A stretch of DNA of 33,614 bases. Source: Candidatus Zhuqueibacterota bacterium (GTDB lineage: Bacteria; Zhuqueibacterota; Zhuqueibacteria; Residuimicrobiales; Krinioviventaceae). The translations under genes and the position numbers were made by a program. Shown here in pieces: positions 24,659 through 33,596 of the stretch (the stretch's first letter is position 1; each line of letters starts with the position of its first letter). The stretch spans positions 1 to 33,614 of the forward strand of contig JAFGJB010000144.1 in assembly GCA_016929295.1 (NCBI GenBank). Direction: 5' to 3'. Under the pieces are notes generated by a model. That model saw only the letters and a list, made by a program, of their open reading frames with translations, searched no databases and was not told where the DNA came from.

Positions 24659-25870
24659 TTAAAAGGGAACCCTGGCCCGGAAAAGCGTTGCATTATTCAG
24701 CGCGGTTATTTGGTAGCGTGTTGTCGCCGGCGAAAAAAAAGCCTCTCCGCGGTTGAATATATCTTGCTGTTGTTTGTATTTGACGGCTATCTTGCCATGC
24801 AGCAGCAAGACAATTTCGGGCGTTTCGCAGCGATCATTTGCAAAGGATTCATCGGCATACAAGGTTAATTTGCTCAATTCAAAATCTTCCGCGGGTGTGC
24901 GATAAATGCGTTCAGCATAGGAAACAGCCTGTCCGGTAAAAATCTCCGCTCGTTCATCGCTGTAATCTACGGTTCTCATCAATTCATTGACATCAATATA
25001 TTTCTCTGTCAATCCGCCGCGCAGCACATTGTCCGAGCTGGCCATCAATTCCATCGTTGTTCCGAACAAATAAGCGTGCAGCACGCCGGCGCCCTGAAAT
25101 GTGCTTTCACCTGGTTTAAGGTGCAGCAAATTCAGCAGATAGATAGAAAAAAGACCGCGATCACGATGCCCATCTGGTGAGGGGAATGTCTCGGCGGCTC
25201 TTTGTGCCCAGTAATCGGCTTGATCCATATCTTTGGGTTTTTCAGAATTCAACCTCATGATGAGAGAATTCAGCATCGCATCCACCTGATTTTGCGGCAA
25301 AAGCATGATGTGTCGGTAGAGTCCGGCGACTCCACTCGCATAGAATGGCGATAGCAATGGCCGAAACTCTGGCGTTGCTTTGAGACGTCGTTCTATTTCT
25401 TTCCGGGGTTGAAAACCATGCAGCATCCAAAAATCGGTCAACGCCACATGAACCTCCGGCTTATGATTGTCATCCTTATAGCAGCGATTGGGGGCGTCGA
25501 GCGCCACAGCCGAAGCGTTCTCTCTCGCAAATCCTTCCTCCGCTTGACTCTTTGATGGATGCACCTGAATGGAGAGCATCTCGCGGGCATCCAGCACTTT
25601 GAAGAGGTAGGGAAGATTTTTGCCAAATCGGCCAATGACATGTTGCCCCAGGGCGGATTTCGCGTCATTTTTGATGAACCTGTCCAGAAAAGTTTCGCTG
25701 TTTCCGGACATTAATTTTGCCGGCGCCTGAGCATGCGCGCCCAGCCACAGCTCGGCAAAGGGCAGTTTGTGATCATTTCTCAATCCCAGCAAATCCGGAA
25801 TAAAGTCATATCCACCCCACGCATAATGTTTCACCACCCCTCGCAATTGATAGACTTTGCCCTGTTCCAT
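24659..25870 (-). CDS. manA: Mannose-6-phosphate isomerase, class I
   Basis: The enzyme interconverts mannose-6-phosphate and fructose-6-phosphate, feeding GDP-mannose synthesis or glycolysis. The 403-residue product has the type I layout and zinc ligands: Gln102 and His104 in IQVHPSKSQAEEGF, Glu139 in NHKPEVHVAL, and His265 in GAGVLHAYLFG, followed by ELMASSDNVLRGGLTEKYID. The N-terminal LRGVVKHYAWGG is typical. The ATG at 25870 is preceded by GAGGG at very short spacing. It is alone on its strand, with a terminator after it and about 190 bp of non-coding DNA before it. Confidence 0.97.
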   Translation of the reverse strand: MEQGKVYQLRGVVKHYAWGGYDFIPDLLGLRNDHKLPFAELWLGAHAQAPAKLMSGNSETFLDRFIKNDAKSALGQHVIGRFGKNLPYLFKVLDAREMLSIQVHPSKSQAEEGFARENASAVALDAPNRCYKDDNHKPEVHVALTDFWMLHGFQPRKEIERRLKATPEFRPLLSPFYASGVAGLYRHIMLLPQNQVDAMLNSLIMRLNSEKPKDMDQADYWAQRAAETFPSPDGHRDRGLFSIYLLNLLHLKPGESTFQGAGVLHAYLFGTTMELMASSDNVLRGGLTEKYIDVNELMRTVDYSDERAEIFTGQAVSYAERIYRTPAEDFELSKLTLYADESFANDRCETPEIVLLLHGKIAVKYKQQQDIFNRGEAFFSPATTRYQITALNNATLFRARVPF

Positions 25871-26055
25871 ATCCCTCTACTCGGATGTGCTATACCCTGC
25901 AAACTCTTCGGCATTATGCGGAATTCATGAGATTCGCCATGTTGAAATTCTGACGATGTTTTCTCTTCACAACGAATGACTGTTAAATGTAACCTTTTGC
26001 AGTGAGGAAAAAAAATGATTTTTATCGGACGAGCGGAGAGGCGGGAAGGGCACGA

Positions 26056-26259
26056 TTATTCGAGAGGTTCAGCACCGGAAGAAGAGTGAGCAGGCGTCGT
26101 GCGCGAATATTTTTTCTTTTCAACTGGTATTGCGATCAGGCTTCCTTCTGAAATGGACAGATCGACGAATGAACCATCGTCGATCTGTGTTGTCAAGGCA
26201 AACGATGCGGGGATACGAATAGCTAAACTGTCACCCCATTTCTGAACTTGTATTTCCAT
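26056..26259 (-). CDS. Orphan AbrB/MazE-like DNA-binding protein
   Basis: The 67-residue product opens IQVQKWGDSLAIRIPASFA, the swapped-hairpin AbrB/MazE fold, and continues with VDLSISEGSLIAIPVEKKKYS. GGAG is five bases before the ATG. MazE antitoxins usually have a C-terminal tail, about 30-40 residues with a DWG..G.E.W end, that blocks the MazF toxin; here it is replaced by a short Ser/Thr/Pro-rich tail. No mazF lies downstream: the 185 bp to manA holds no open frame of note. It is either a free-standing regulator or a truncated antitoxin left after loss of its toxin. A TATAAT at 26404-26409 (minus strand) upstream has no good -35. Confidence 0.75.
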   Translation of the reverse strand: MEIQVQKWGDSLAIRIPASFALTTQIDDGSFVDLSISEGSLIAIPVEKKKYSRTTPAHSSSGAEPLE

Positions 26260-26498
26260 GACCGCTCCGTCGCTTCTTGCACATTGTAATGCTCACGCAC
26301 AGCTGCGCCTCTTGCCAGTCGGGCAAGTCAAGTCCGACAGCTTAAACTCATAATGGATTGCGGGTCATCATGCCGGCATTTTTTGAATGCGACAGACCCT
26401 GATATTATACCGCGCACTCTGCCTGAACAGTTCAAGCAACAGGCGTCTCGTCGGCGGCTAAGCTCTGCAAATCTCTGCACAGCACATCGCAACGCGCA

Positions 26499-26522
26499 GG
26501 TCGCCCGGTGAATCGGGCGACC
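26499..26522 (-). terminator. Hairpin after the secreted nuclease gene
   Basis: GGTCGCCCG and CGGGCGACC form a perfect 9-bp stem with a 6-base loop, 15 bp beyond the nuclease stop. There is no T-run on the transcribed side, so it may stabilise the 3' end rather than terminate alone. Confidence 0.5.
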
Positions 26523-26536
26523 GCGCGCGATCTCCC

Positions 26537-29500
26537 CTATTTCACCAGCAGCAGTCGTTGCACCGCCCCAAAGTCTCCGGCGTCCATTTTGCAGAAATAT
26601 AAACCGGCGGCGACGAGTTGATCCGCATCATTTCGTCCGTCCCAGCAGATCTCAAATGAACCGGCGTCGCGATTCTCATCCAACAACATCCTCACCAGTC
26701 GTCCCCGAACATCGTAAAGTCGAATCATCACACGTTCCGTCTTTGCCACGTCGTAGCGTATGATGGTGAATGGATTGAACGGATTCGGATAGTTGACATG
26801 CAGGGCAAAATCCGGCCGTAAATCTGCAGACACTTGTCCAAAGACTGTCACCGGCACCGGCCCATAGGATCTGATTTGGCCGTCAAGCGTCACGGATTCC
26901 AATTTATAAAAATGACTTGCTAATCCGGCGACATCGATATAACTATAGTCCGCGCCGCGACCAGAATCGCCCTGACTGGCAATGAGTTGGTCATTGATTC
27001 TGCTGAACGGTCCATCGCGGCCATCGCCCCTCAGGATATTATAGCCCGCGACGTTAATCTCGCTGTCGGTACGCCACAAGAGCGTGACACTGTTCCTTTC
27101 AAAACGGGCCTGCAAAAAGGACAACTTGATGACAATGGGCGCCAGTTGCAGGCCGACGATCACCGGATCGTGATCGGAGGATCGATAGGGTCCGGGATCA
27201 TAAAGGGCTGCAGCATTGCTGCTGTGATAGTCCAATGCTGCCGGCTCATCCGCATTGATGTGCCAGAGAGCCGTGCCGGCTATTTGCGAGTATAAAGACG
27301 GGGATACGAAAGCATGATCCAGCGCCCCTGCTTGTCCCTCGTAGACGTAACTGTAAACATTCGCCTCGGCCGTTTCAACGAGATTGACGTATCCCGCTTC
27401 TTTCAATACCGTAAGCGGATCTTCATGGCAATAAGCATTGAAATCACCCATGATGAGAATATCATCATCATTGGCGCCGGTTGGATTTGCCGCCAACCAC
27501 TCTTTCAAGGCAATAGCCGCATTGACGCGCGTCTGGTTGCAGTGTCCCTGTCCGTCTCCGGCATCTTCATCGCCGGGACACGGAGTGCTCTTGGAACGGA
27601 AATGGTTGATGACAAAAATGACCAGCTGCTCATTTTTATCCTGAAACATCTGCGCCAGTGACGGTCGATTGGAGGCATCAAACATGGGATCAACAGTATG
27701 ATCAAGAATCGCCAAATCGCCAACAGGTGTTAAAAATTCCGGCTTGTAGATGATGCCGCAGGTGATCTCGTCATCACCGATATGATCAAGACCGGGATCA
27801 ATGAAACTATATGCACCGGGCGTTGCCTCGTTCAATCCGCTCACCAGATCTTGCATGGCACTCTTCGCAGTAAATCCATCATTCTCCAATTCAGCAACGC
27901 CTAACAGGGCGGCATCGATTGCTGTCAGGGCGCTGATCAGCTTTTCGCGTTGTCGCACATAGTCGTCGAAAGTAGCTGCACCGCGACTCGTTGGGAAGCC
28001 ACCTCCTTGTCCGTCACCATTAAAAAAGTTGCCGAGATTGAAAGATGCGGCCTTGACGACACTATTGACCGATGCCGGCGCTCTTCGGGGATTCTCATCC
28101 ACAAGGCTGATATCCTCGGTTGGATGAATCTCGTATCGCGCAAAACTATAATCCAGCACACCCGTGAGAGATGACAGCTTTGCACCCAGGCGCAGCGTGT
28201 TTGCGAAAAAGTAGGGAATGGGTTCGGGATTTTCAGCACGACTACCGTCATCCAGTTGAATGCGTCGATGGTCATTTGCGAGCTGCAAATTGATGGCGTC
28301 CGCCCCTGGCGCAACACTATTTGTGGGTGCGAACAGACGTCCGTTGACAGCAAGTTCGAGCTCACCGTATTTCGCCAGGCCTTGTGTGCTGGTCACGGTC
28401 AGCTCCGAGCCGATTCGGATCAGCATGCCCTCGCAAGCTTCAAGCTCGTCGAGGGATGCAACCGGCAGGAGAAGGGGTTGCGGTTCAGGTACGGCGATAT
28501 GGCGGACGATGACCGCTTGAGTGAGTTCGGTTATTTCGGTGCGATCATAATAGTCGCGCACCTTCCCGGTCAGCCGAACCACATCTCCCACAGTGAAATC
28601 GACGCCAAAACCGCTATCATAGACAAAAATCCCTTCGGATGTCGATGCATGCGCGTCGAATTGCGCGCTCTCTTCCTGCATGAAGAAACCGTTCAGCTCC
28701 TCCCCCGCCTGGAAGTCGCCGGTGACAACGCCTTCGATCATGACGCCGGAGCGGCCGTCATATGGACTGGCGGCGGTGTTTCCCTGAATCGCGTGTATCA
28801 ATGTCGCCGACAAACTGTAACCGCCTGTGAATCGGCCGGGAGAGTAGAGCGCGCCGTCGGCATCCGGCGCCAGAGAATGCTTGATAAATGTTTCGCCGAT
28901 CACATCAGGTGATCGTGTGATCGATTGATTATCCCCGGCGGCTCCATCAAAAGTCACTGAAACGATATCGGATGAGCCATCATTCATGGTCACTGTGTCG
29001 CCGGAGTTATTCAAACCGAGGGATCCACTGCTCGCGGTTTGCACCAGAGCGCCGCCGAAATCGCCGCTCGGAGATCCGCCGCCAAACAGCACCAGCGCCC
29101 CACCCTTATGAAGAATCGTCCCATCAGCGAAAACATGGCGCACGCTGCTCGCATCCGCCAAAGACCAGCCCGACAAATCGACATCCCCATTCGAGCTATT
29201 GACAATTTCAACAAATTCATCATCAGCCGTGTCCACCACTCCGTCGCCATTGGCATCTCCCTGCTGGGCATCCGGATCGGCGAGAATTTCATTGATGACC
29301 AGCGCTGCATCCACATGCTGGCGAATATCAGCATCGCCACGAGGTTCAATGACAACATGGTCCTCATTCCAGTCAACGAGGCCAATGAGTCTGGTGAGTT
29401 GATCATCAACGACAGGGACGTAGGAAAAGGAGCCTTTCTTTCCGATCCGAACCTCGCCGGAGCCATCATTGACCGACCATTCGCCGTCGCCGAGATCAAT

Positions 29501-30445
29501 GCCGGACACCGTCACATTCTCGAGGCAGACCAGCACACTTTCCCACTGTTCGGCAGCGACCTCGCCGGTCGTAGCTACTGCCGGATCCGGCAGTTTATTC
29601 GCACTTGATGATATCTGAAATTGAGTTACATCGTCCAGTTCTGTCCGGCTGTCCTTTTCACGAACGGTGCCGGTCAATTTGACGCGATCCGCCGTCGCCG
29701 GATTGTTAACGTCATCGGCGATCCACAGGCCGCGCCACGGACCGCCGACCGCTTCGGCGATGAAATAACCGCCACTGAAGAGAGCTGTCACAACGCCTTC
29801 GGTCACAATATCCGCTTGATCTTTGAGAGGCGAATCACCGTCAGGAGCAGCGGTGTATTGAATATCATAAATAGGTGTGGCGCTCGCGCCGCAATCGGCG
29901 CTGTGAGCGCCGATCCCGTCGAACGTGTCCACTGCATAGCCAGACCATTCGGTCTCAAGCTGGAACACCGCATTGCCGGAGCAGACAGCGGGCAATCGAC
30001 GCAGGGTATTATCAGCCGTACTGAGCAGGTCGCTGCCCCATTCTGTCCCGGGATCTTGGCCGATGACGCCAATGATGTCAATGAGCACCTCGCCATGTCG
30101 GAGGGCGATGGCGTCATCACCATTATAGCCAAGGACCGAGCCGTTTGTCATATCAGCGACAGCGATGAGGAGTGAATCCGCGGATGAATGGGCGATGACA
30201 TAGACATCTGCATGGTCGAGAATGCCGGTGAGACCAACGGATGAAGAAACTTCGGCAGCGCCGTTGGTATAGCGCTCCAGGGTGTAGGCGGACAGATCGA
30301 TGGGCGATCCCGTACCATTGTACAACTCGATAGCTTTGTTAAAGCCGCTCCCTTCGACATATTCGGAGATGAACAGATCAGTTGGTTCACCCGTCACACG
30401 GGTGGCGATACAGAATAATGCAACAAACAAAGAGCGAATTTTCAT
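26537..30445 (-). CDS. Secreted multidomain nuclease (lamin-tail, OB-fold, endonuclease/exonuclease/phosphatase) with type A sorting domain
   Basis: The 1302-residue product resembles ExeM/NucH-type extracellular nucleases. In order: a signal peptide (about 1-19); a lamin-tail domain (DLFISEYVEGSGFNKAIELYN, about 22-180); an OB-fold (about 185-375); a second lamin-tail domain with the acidic loop DANGDGVVDTADDEFVEIVN (about 380-500); a second OB-fold (about 540-680); then an endonuclease/exonuclease/phosphatase domain (about 797-1105) with FNLGNFF, VAELEND, NHFRSK, MGDFNAY, LDHAFVS and SSDHDPV (metal and catalytic residues). A fibronectin-like stretch and a sorting domain (NYPNPFNPFTIIRYD to RLLLVK, about 1215-1302) end it. 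It probably degrades extracellular DNA or nucleotides outside the cell. GGAGG lies before the ATG at 30445. It is the largest gene in the window. Confidence 0.92.
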   Translation of the reverse strand: MKIRSLFVALFCIATRVTGEPTDLFISEYVEGSGFNKAIELYNGTGSPIDLSAYTLERYTNGAAEVSSSVGLTGILDHADVYVIAHSSADSLLIAVADMTNGSVLGYNGDDAIALRHGEVLIDIIGVIGQDPGTEWGSDLLSTADNTLRRLPAVCSGNAVFQLETEWSGYAVDTFDGIGAHSADCGASATPIYDIQYTAAPDGDSPLKDQADIVTEGVVTALFSGGYFIAEAVGGPWRGLWIADDVNNPATADRVKLTGTVREKDSRTELDDVTQFQISSSANKLPDPAVATTGEVAAEQWESVLVCLENVTVSGIDLGDGEWSVNDGSGEVRIGKKGSFSYVPVVDDQLTRLIGLVDWNEDHVVIEPRGDADIRQHVDAALVINEILADPDAQQGDANGDGVVDTADDEFVEIVNSSNGDVDLSGWSLADASSVRHVFADGTILHKGGALVLFGGGSPSGDFGGALVQTASSGSLGLNNSGDTVTMNDGSSDIVSVTFDGAAGDNQSITRSPDVIGETFIKHSLAPDADGALYSPGRFTGGYSLSATLIHAIQGNTAASPYDGRSGVMIEGVVTGDFQAGEELNGFFMQEESAQFDAHASTSEGIFVYDSGFGVDFTVGDVVRLTGKVRDYYDRTEITELTQAVIVRHIAVPEPQPLLLPVASLDELEACEGMLIRIGSELTVTSTQGLAKYGELELAVNGRLFAPTNSVAPGADAINLQLANDHRRIQLDDGSRAENPEPIPYFFANTLRLGAKLSSLTGVLDYSFARYEIHPTEDISLVDENPRRAPASVNSVVKAASFNLGNFFNGDGQGGGFPTSRGAATFDDYVRQREKLISALTAIDAALLGVAELENDGFTAKSAMQDLVSGLNEATPGAYSFIDPGLDHIGDDEITCGIIYKPEFLTPVGDLAILDHTVDPMFDASNRPSLAQMFQDKNEQLVIFVINHFRSKSTPCPGDEDAGDGQGHCNQTRVNAAIALKEWLAANPTGANDDDILIMGDFNAYCHEDPLTVLKEAGYVNLVETAEANVYSYVYEGQAGALDHAFVSPSLYSQIAGTALWHINADEPAALDYHSSNAAALYDPGPYRSSDHDPVIVGLQLAPIVIKLSFLQARFERNSVTLLWRTDSEINVAGYNILRGDGRDGPFSRINDQLIASQGDSGRGADYSYIDVAGLASHFYKLESVTLDGQIRSYGPVPVTVFGQVSADLRPDFALHVNYPNPFNPFTIIRYDVAKTERVMIRLYDVRGRLVRMLLDENRDAGSFEICWDGRNDADQLVAAGLYFCKMDAGDFGAVQRLLLVK

Positions 30446-30649
30446 TTCGACCCTCCATTATAAATTAAATTGAAATATCAACAATCTTGCGATCGTTACA
30501 AAATTCGATCTCACAACTGATGGCAAAAAATCGAGCGCATCAGCACGACTCGAAATCACGAGGCGCCAGGTTCGATTAAAGAGATACGGATATTGTGTAA
30601 AAATTCTCAGCTTTAATATAGAATCATGGCTTTTTATTGTAGAACAGAG

Positions 30650-30954
30650 ATGAGCTGGTGGCAGCAACTACCTGGGAAAATGAGTCCGACGATATTCAGC
30701 TATGGCGCCCTGCAAGTGCGCTGGTATGGCTTGATGTACGTCGTCGCGTTCGCCGTTGTTTACTTTCTGGTGATGTATCGCTATCGGGTTGAAGGTATTG
30801 TGATCAATAAAAAAGCGACGCAAAACTGGTTTAGCATAGCCATCTTGGCGCCGTTCTCGGACCTTTGAGCATGGGACAGACATTGTGCGTTGCCATGGTT
30901 CTTGCCGGTGCAGCGCTCATACCGATCGCCAGGAGAGGCGCAACATCAGCGTGA
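30650..30954 (+). pseudogene. lgt: lgt (prolipoprotein diacylglyceryl transferase) with the middle deleted
   Basis: From the ATG at 30650 the frame reads WWQQLPGKMSPTIFSYGALQ then VRWYGLMYVVAFAVVYFLVM, the start of Lgt (first membrane segment and the rwYGlmY motif), continues to ATQNWFSIAIL and stops at 30866-30868. In another frame, from about 30850, VLGPLSMGQTLCVAMVLAGA, ending at 30952-30954, matches the Lgt C-terminus (lSmGQ.lS.pmil.G). The roughly 180-200 residues between, with the Lgt signature and catalytic residues, are absent. The product cannot work. Because Lgt is essential in most bacteria with lipoproteins in their outer membrane, another copy should exist, or this is an assembly error. 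The C-terminal match is the weaker half. Confidence 0.65.
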
Positions 30955-30966
30955 TCATCCCACCCA

Positions 30967-32112
30967 TCAGACTTGATCCTGTCGCGGCAGCGAGAGTGGC
31001 AACGGACACCAGCCATTCAAAGCAGAATGATTGATCAGGCCACTCATCGCCGGAGGGAGAGGACCAAAGAGGAGTCGCATAGCTGAGAGAGGATCGCAGC
31101 AAAAGTGCGCCCTTTTCCGCGTCCGAATACAAGCAGCAGAAGGACCGTCGACGCACAATTCGATCACGCCGTAGCCCTCAATGCCCAAACGGAATATGTC
31201 GTTCATCAAAGTCATCGATTGGTGCTTCACTTTCAGTATGGCATTGACCACCCGCTGCCAGTCAAATATTTGCCAATTTCCTGACGAACGCGTGCTTTGC
31301 TGCTCGCAGATGCGCGTCAATTCCTTCACAATTGGATGCGGCAGCATGGCGGTTTCAAAGGCAACCTGAGCCTGGTCCTGTTGCGCCACCCAGGCTGGTA
31401 TGACGGCTTTCTCATCTGGCGTCGCCAATTCCAAGACTGCACCCGCCGCATTGGCGATGACATATCCCGCCAGTTCGTCGCGTGCGCTCATGGCGGCGAA
31501 CAGGTCATTCTGCCAGCTGCGCGAAATTTCGGCAAAGCTCGCAACAGGACGCGTACAATGGATGGGATGTGTATCATGCCACAATTTCATCTGCGTGAAG
31601 CGCTCATCAGGTGCGCAAATTTTTTCAAAATGAATGGCGGGCATCTCTGCATAGCCATGGCTGATATTCTTCTTGTTCACGGTAAAGACAGCGGTGCTGC
31701 CGCAGACCTCGTAACCGAAATAGCCGTAGCGTTGTCGCTGGCCGCCCAGCCAGGAGAGATGATAGCCTTCCGCCCGCATGACCTGCAGACAAAACTGCAG
31801 CAGACGCCGCATGTGCCCCTGACCGCGATCATTCGGATGAGATGAGACAGCGCCGATCGCCGCCAGTTTGAGCGGCGTCGCTCCCACATGCAGCTCTACG
31901 GGATACAATCCGACGATGGCGCGGATTTTCCCGTGCCGCTTGATGGCGTAATTCATCGACATACTTTCGTCGGTCGGCTTGTAGAGTTTTGGCAGGACCC
32001 GGGGAAAATCGATCGGATAATGCTCGGAAAAGACGAGATTTAAAAAATCGATGGCGTTTTCATAATCGCCCGCTGTAAGTTGAGTGATCGGTTCCATTCC
32101 GTCCGTCATCAT
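30967..32112 (-). CDS. GNAT family N-acetyltransferase (Eis-like)
   Basis: The 381-residue product starts with a GNAT domain: IRAIVGLYPVELHVG, then AIGAVSSHPNDRGQGHMRRLLQFCL, where the R.qG.m..L pattern binds acetyl-CoA. WLGGQRQRYGYFGYEVCGSTAVFTV follows, as in Eis-type proteins. A second, degenerate GNAT-like half and a C-terminal sterol-carrier-like domain (about 290-381) complete the Eis layout. Eis-type proteins acetylate amines, including aminoglycosides in some species, but this member's substrate is unknown. The start is one of the tandem ATG codons 32112/32109, or ATG 32097; none has a strong ribosome-binding site. It follows the GH44-like gene by 42 bp on the same strand. Confidence 0.85.
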   Translation of the reverse strand: MMTDGMEPITQLTAGDYENAIDFLNLVFSEHYPIDFPRVLPKLYKPTDESMSMNYAIKRHGKIRAIVGLYPVELHVGATPLKLAAIGAVSSHPNDRGQGHMRRLLQFCLQVMRAEGYHLSWLGGQRQRYGYFGYEVCGSTAVFTVNKKNISHGYAEMPAIHFEKICAPDERFTQMKLWHDTHPIHCTRPVASFAEISRSWQNDLFAAMSARDELAGYVIANAAGAVLELATPDEKAVIPAWVAQQDQAQVAFETAMLPHPIVKELTRICEQQSTRSSGNWQIFDWQRVVNAILKVKHQSMTLMNDIFRLGIEGYGVIELCVDGPSAACIRTRKRAHFCCDPLSAMRLLFGPLPPAMSGLINHSALNGWCPLPLSLPRQDQV

Positions 32113-32154
32113 TGCGTTTTTAGCGAATGCGTTGCGAAGAGCGGTCAGGGCTAT

Positions 32155-33483
32155 CTATTTCATCAGCAAGATTTTTATGCTGGCAACGGAAAAAGGTGTG
32201 GACACTTGCACGAGATAGACTCCGCTGGCCAGATCAGCGCCGTTCAATTGCAGGGAATGGCTTCCTGCCGCTTGCCTCTCTGTCGACAGCGATCGAACGA
32301 GGCGGCCCAGCGAATCAAAAACATTCAGCCTCACAACCTCTTCGTTCGGCAGCGAGTATGAGATCATGGTGGCAGAGTTGAAGGGATTGGGATGAGCTGT
32401 CAGGCGAAAAGTTTTTGGCGCCTGATGTCCGGTCACCTGAGTGTCGACTGTCTTTCCAGTGAAAAGAATGGCTGTCACCGACAGCTTTGGCAAGGTCAAC
32501 GAGCAGGCGCTGCTGGTCACTGCGACCGCATCATCCTTCAACGCATTGTCCGAATGCGATTTGAACGTTTCACTCGATGGCAAGTCACTCAATTGCAGAA
32601 CCTTGTATGCACCATCCGCGATTTCAAAATTCGCCAGATTGAGCGTGGCCGTCTGAGGATCGGTATCGCGGTTCACCAGGATCGCGGTCAGCGAATCGCC
32701 GGCGGCATTGACCGACGCGTAGGCGTTCACGATATCCGCCGCGCGCGTGGAAGAAAATATGCGCATATCGCGCATATAATGGCTGCAGAGATGCAGCACC
32801 TCCCACATGCCGACTTTCCAGCTCCACGGCGTGAACAGTTCGACGCCCTCATCCGCGAAAACGCCCAGGGTCGAGGCATACCAGACGGCTGTGACGTTCG
32901 GATTTTCGCTCCGGATGTCCATCTCGGTGACGCCGAGACCGACGCCATGGTCTGCGCCGATATATTTTTCCAGCCATCCAAGACATCTGCGGAATATATA
33001 CTCTTTGCGCAGTGCGTCATTCCAGCCCCCGCCGATGCGCTTGACGCCGTTGGCACCCGGATAGACATAGTCCTCATCAAACCAGACGCGATGCAAATTG
33101 AGGACATCCGAGACGCTGCTTTCACCGGGATAAAAATGCAGGTCGACCACATCCAGCAGTCGCACGCCGCTGGCAGCCTGTTCTTCAGCGATGCGCAGGA
33201 TGAAATACTCCAGCCAGACATAGCGCTTGCCTTTGTAAGAAATGGCATCATTTTTCCAGTTATACCACTGCCACTCATTCGCCGGCACCGGCCCGCCCAA
33301 TTTGATATCCGGAAAGTAGGCGCGCGCCTTTTTCGCCACTTCGAAATAGATCTGCATGAAGGACTCGGCATTGGGCTGTTGCGGCATCACATCGTCGTGG
33401 GTGCCATTCCAGATCTCCGGCTCGTTATCCATGCTCCAGTAACGGAATTGTGCTTTATCTGTTGATCCGATATAACAGGTCAA
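32155..33483 (-). pseudogene. GH44-like glycoside hydrolase lacking its N-terminus, with type A sorting domain
   Basis: The 442-codon frame holds the second part of a GH44-type (beta-1,4-glucan/xyloglucan) hydrolase. WSMDNEPEIWNGTHDDV carries the acid/base glutamate (Glu21 here), VDLHFYPG follows, and VTEMD contains the probable nucleophile (Glu187). A beta-sandwich follows, then a sorting domain opening HPNPFNSATMISYSLP and ending IKILLMK. The family has about 165 residues, including a signal peptide, before the DNEP motif; here an in-frame TAA (33496-33498) precedes the first possible start (TTG 33483, no ribosome-binding site). The missing part is replaced by repeat-like DNA. Without a signal peptide the protein could not be exported, and the barrel would be incomplete. 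Decay or misassembly at the window edge are both possible. Confidence 0.7.
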
Positions 33484-33484
33484 T

Positions 33485-33596
33485 GGTAAGAAAAGTTACG
33501 GAGAAATTCAAGGGATTAAAAGAGTGAAACGTGAAACGGCAGATGTGAGACGAAAGACGCTACGTCTCACATTTCACGTTTCACGTTTGACTTACC
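33485..33596. repeat. Palindromic repeat element at the broken end of the GH44 gene
   Basis: ATGTGAGACG (33543-33552) and CGTCTCACAT (33563-33572) form a perfect 10-bp stem with a 10-base loop. Outside it GTGAAACGTGAAAC (33524-33537) mirrors TTTCACGTTTCAC (33572 onward) with one mismatch, and GGTAAG (33485-33490) mirrors CTTACC (33591-33596). The GTGAAACGTGAAA tandem unit resembles dispersed intergenic palindromes found in many genomes. There is no coding potential. Confidence 0.7.

Noticed and set aside
28256-28912. A 218-codon plus-strand frame within the nuclease gene
   Set aside because: It is a shadow of the secreted nuclease, with no motif of its own.
30457-30462. TATAAT upstream of the secreted nuclease gene with TTGTTG 16 bp before it
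   Set aside because: Transcription would start inside the ribosome-binding site GGAGG, which would make the message useless for a gene that clearly relies on that site.
32392-33465. A 357-codon plus-strand frame opposite the GH44-like gene
   Set aside because: The minus strand carries catalytic motifs and a sorting domain; the plus-strand translation has none.
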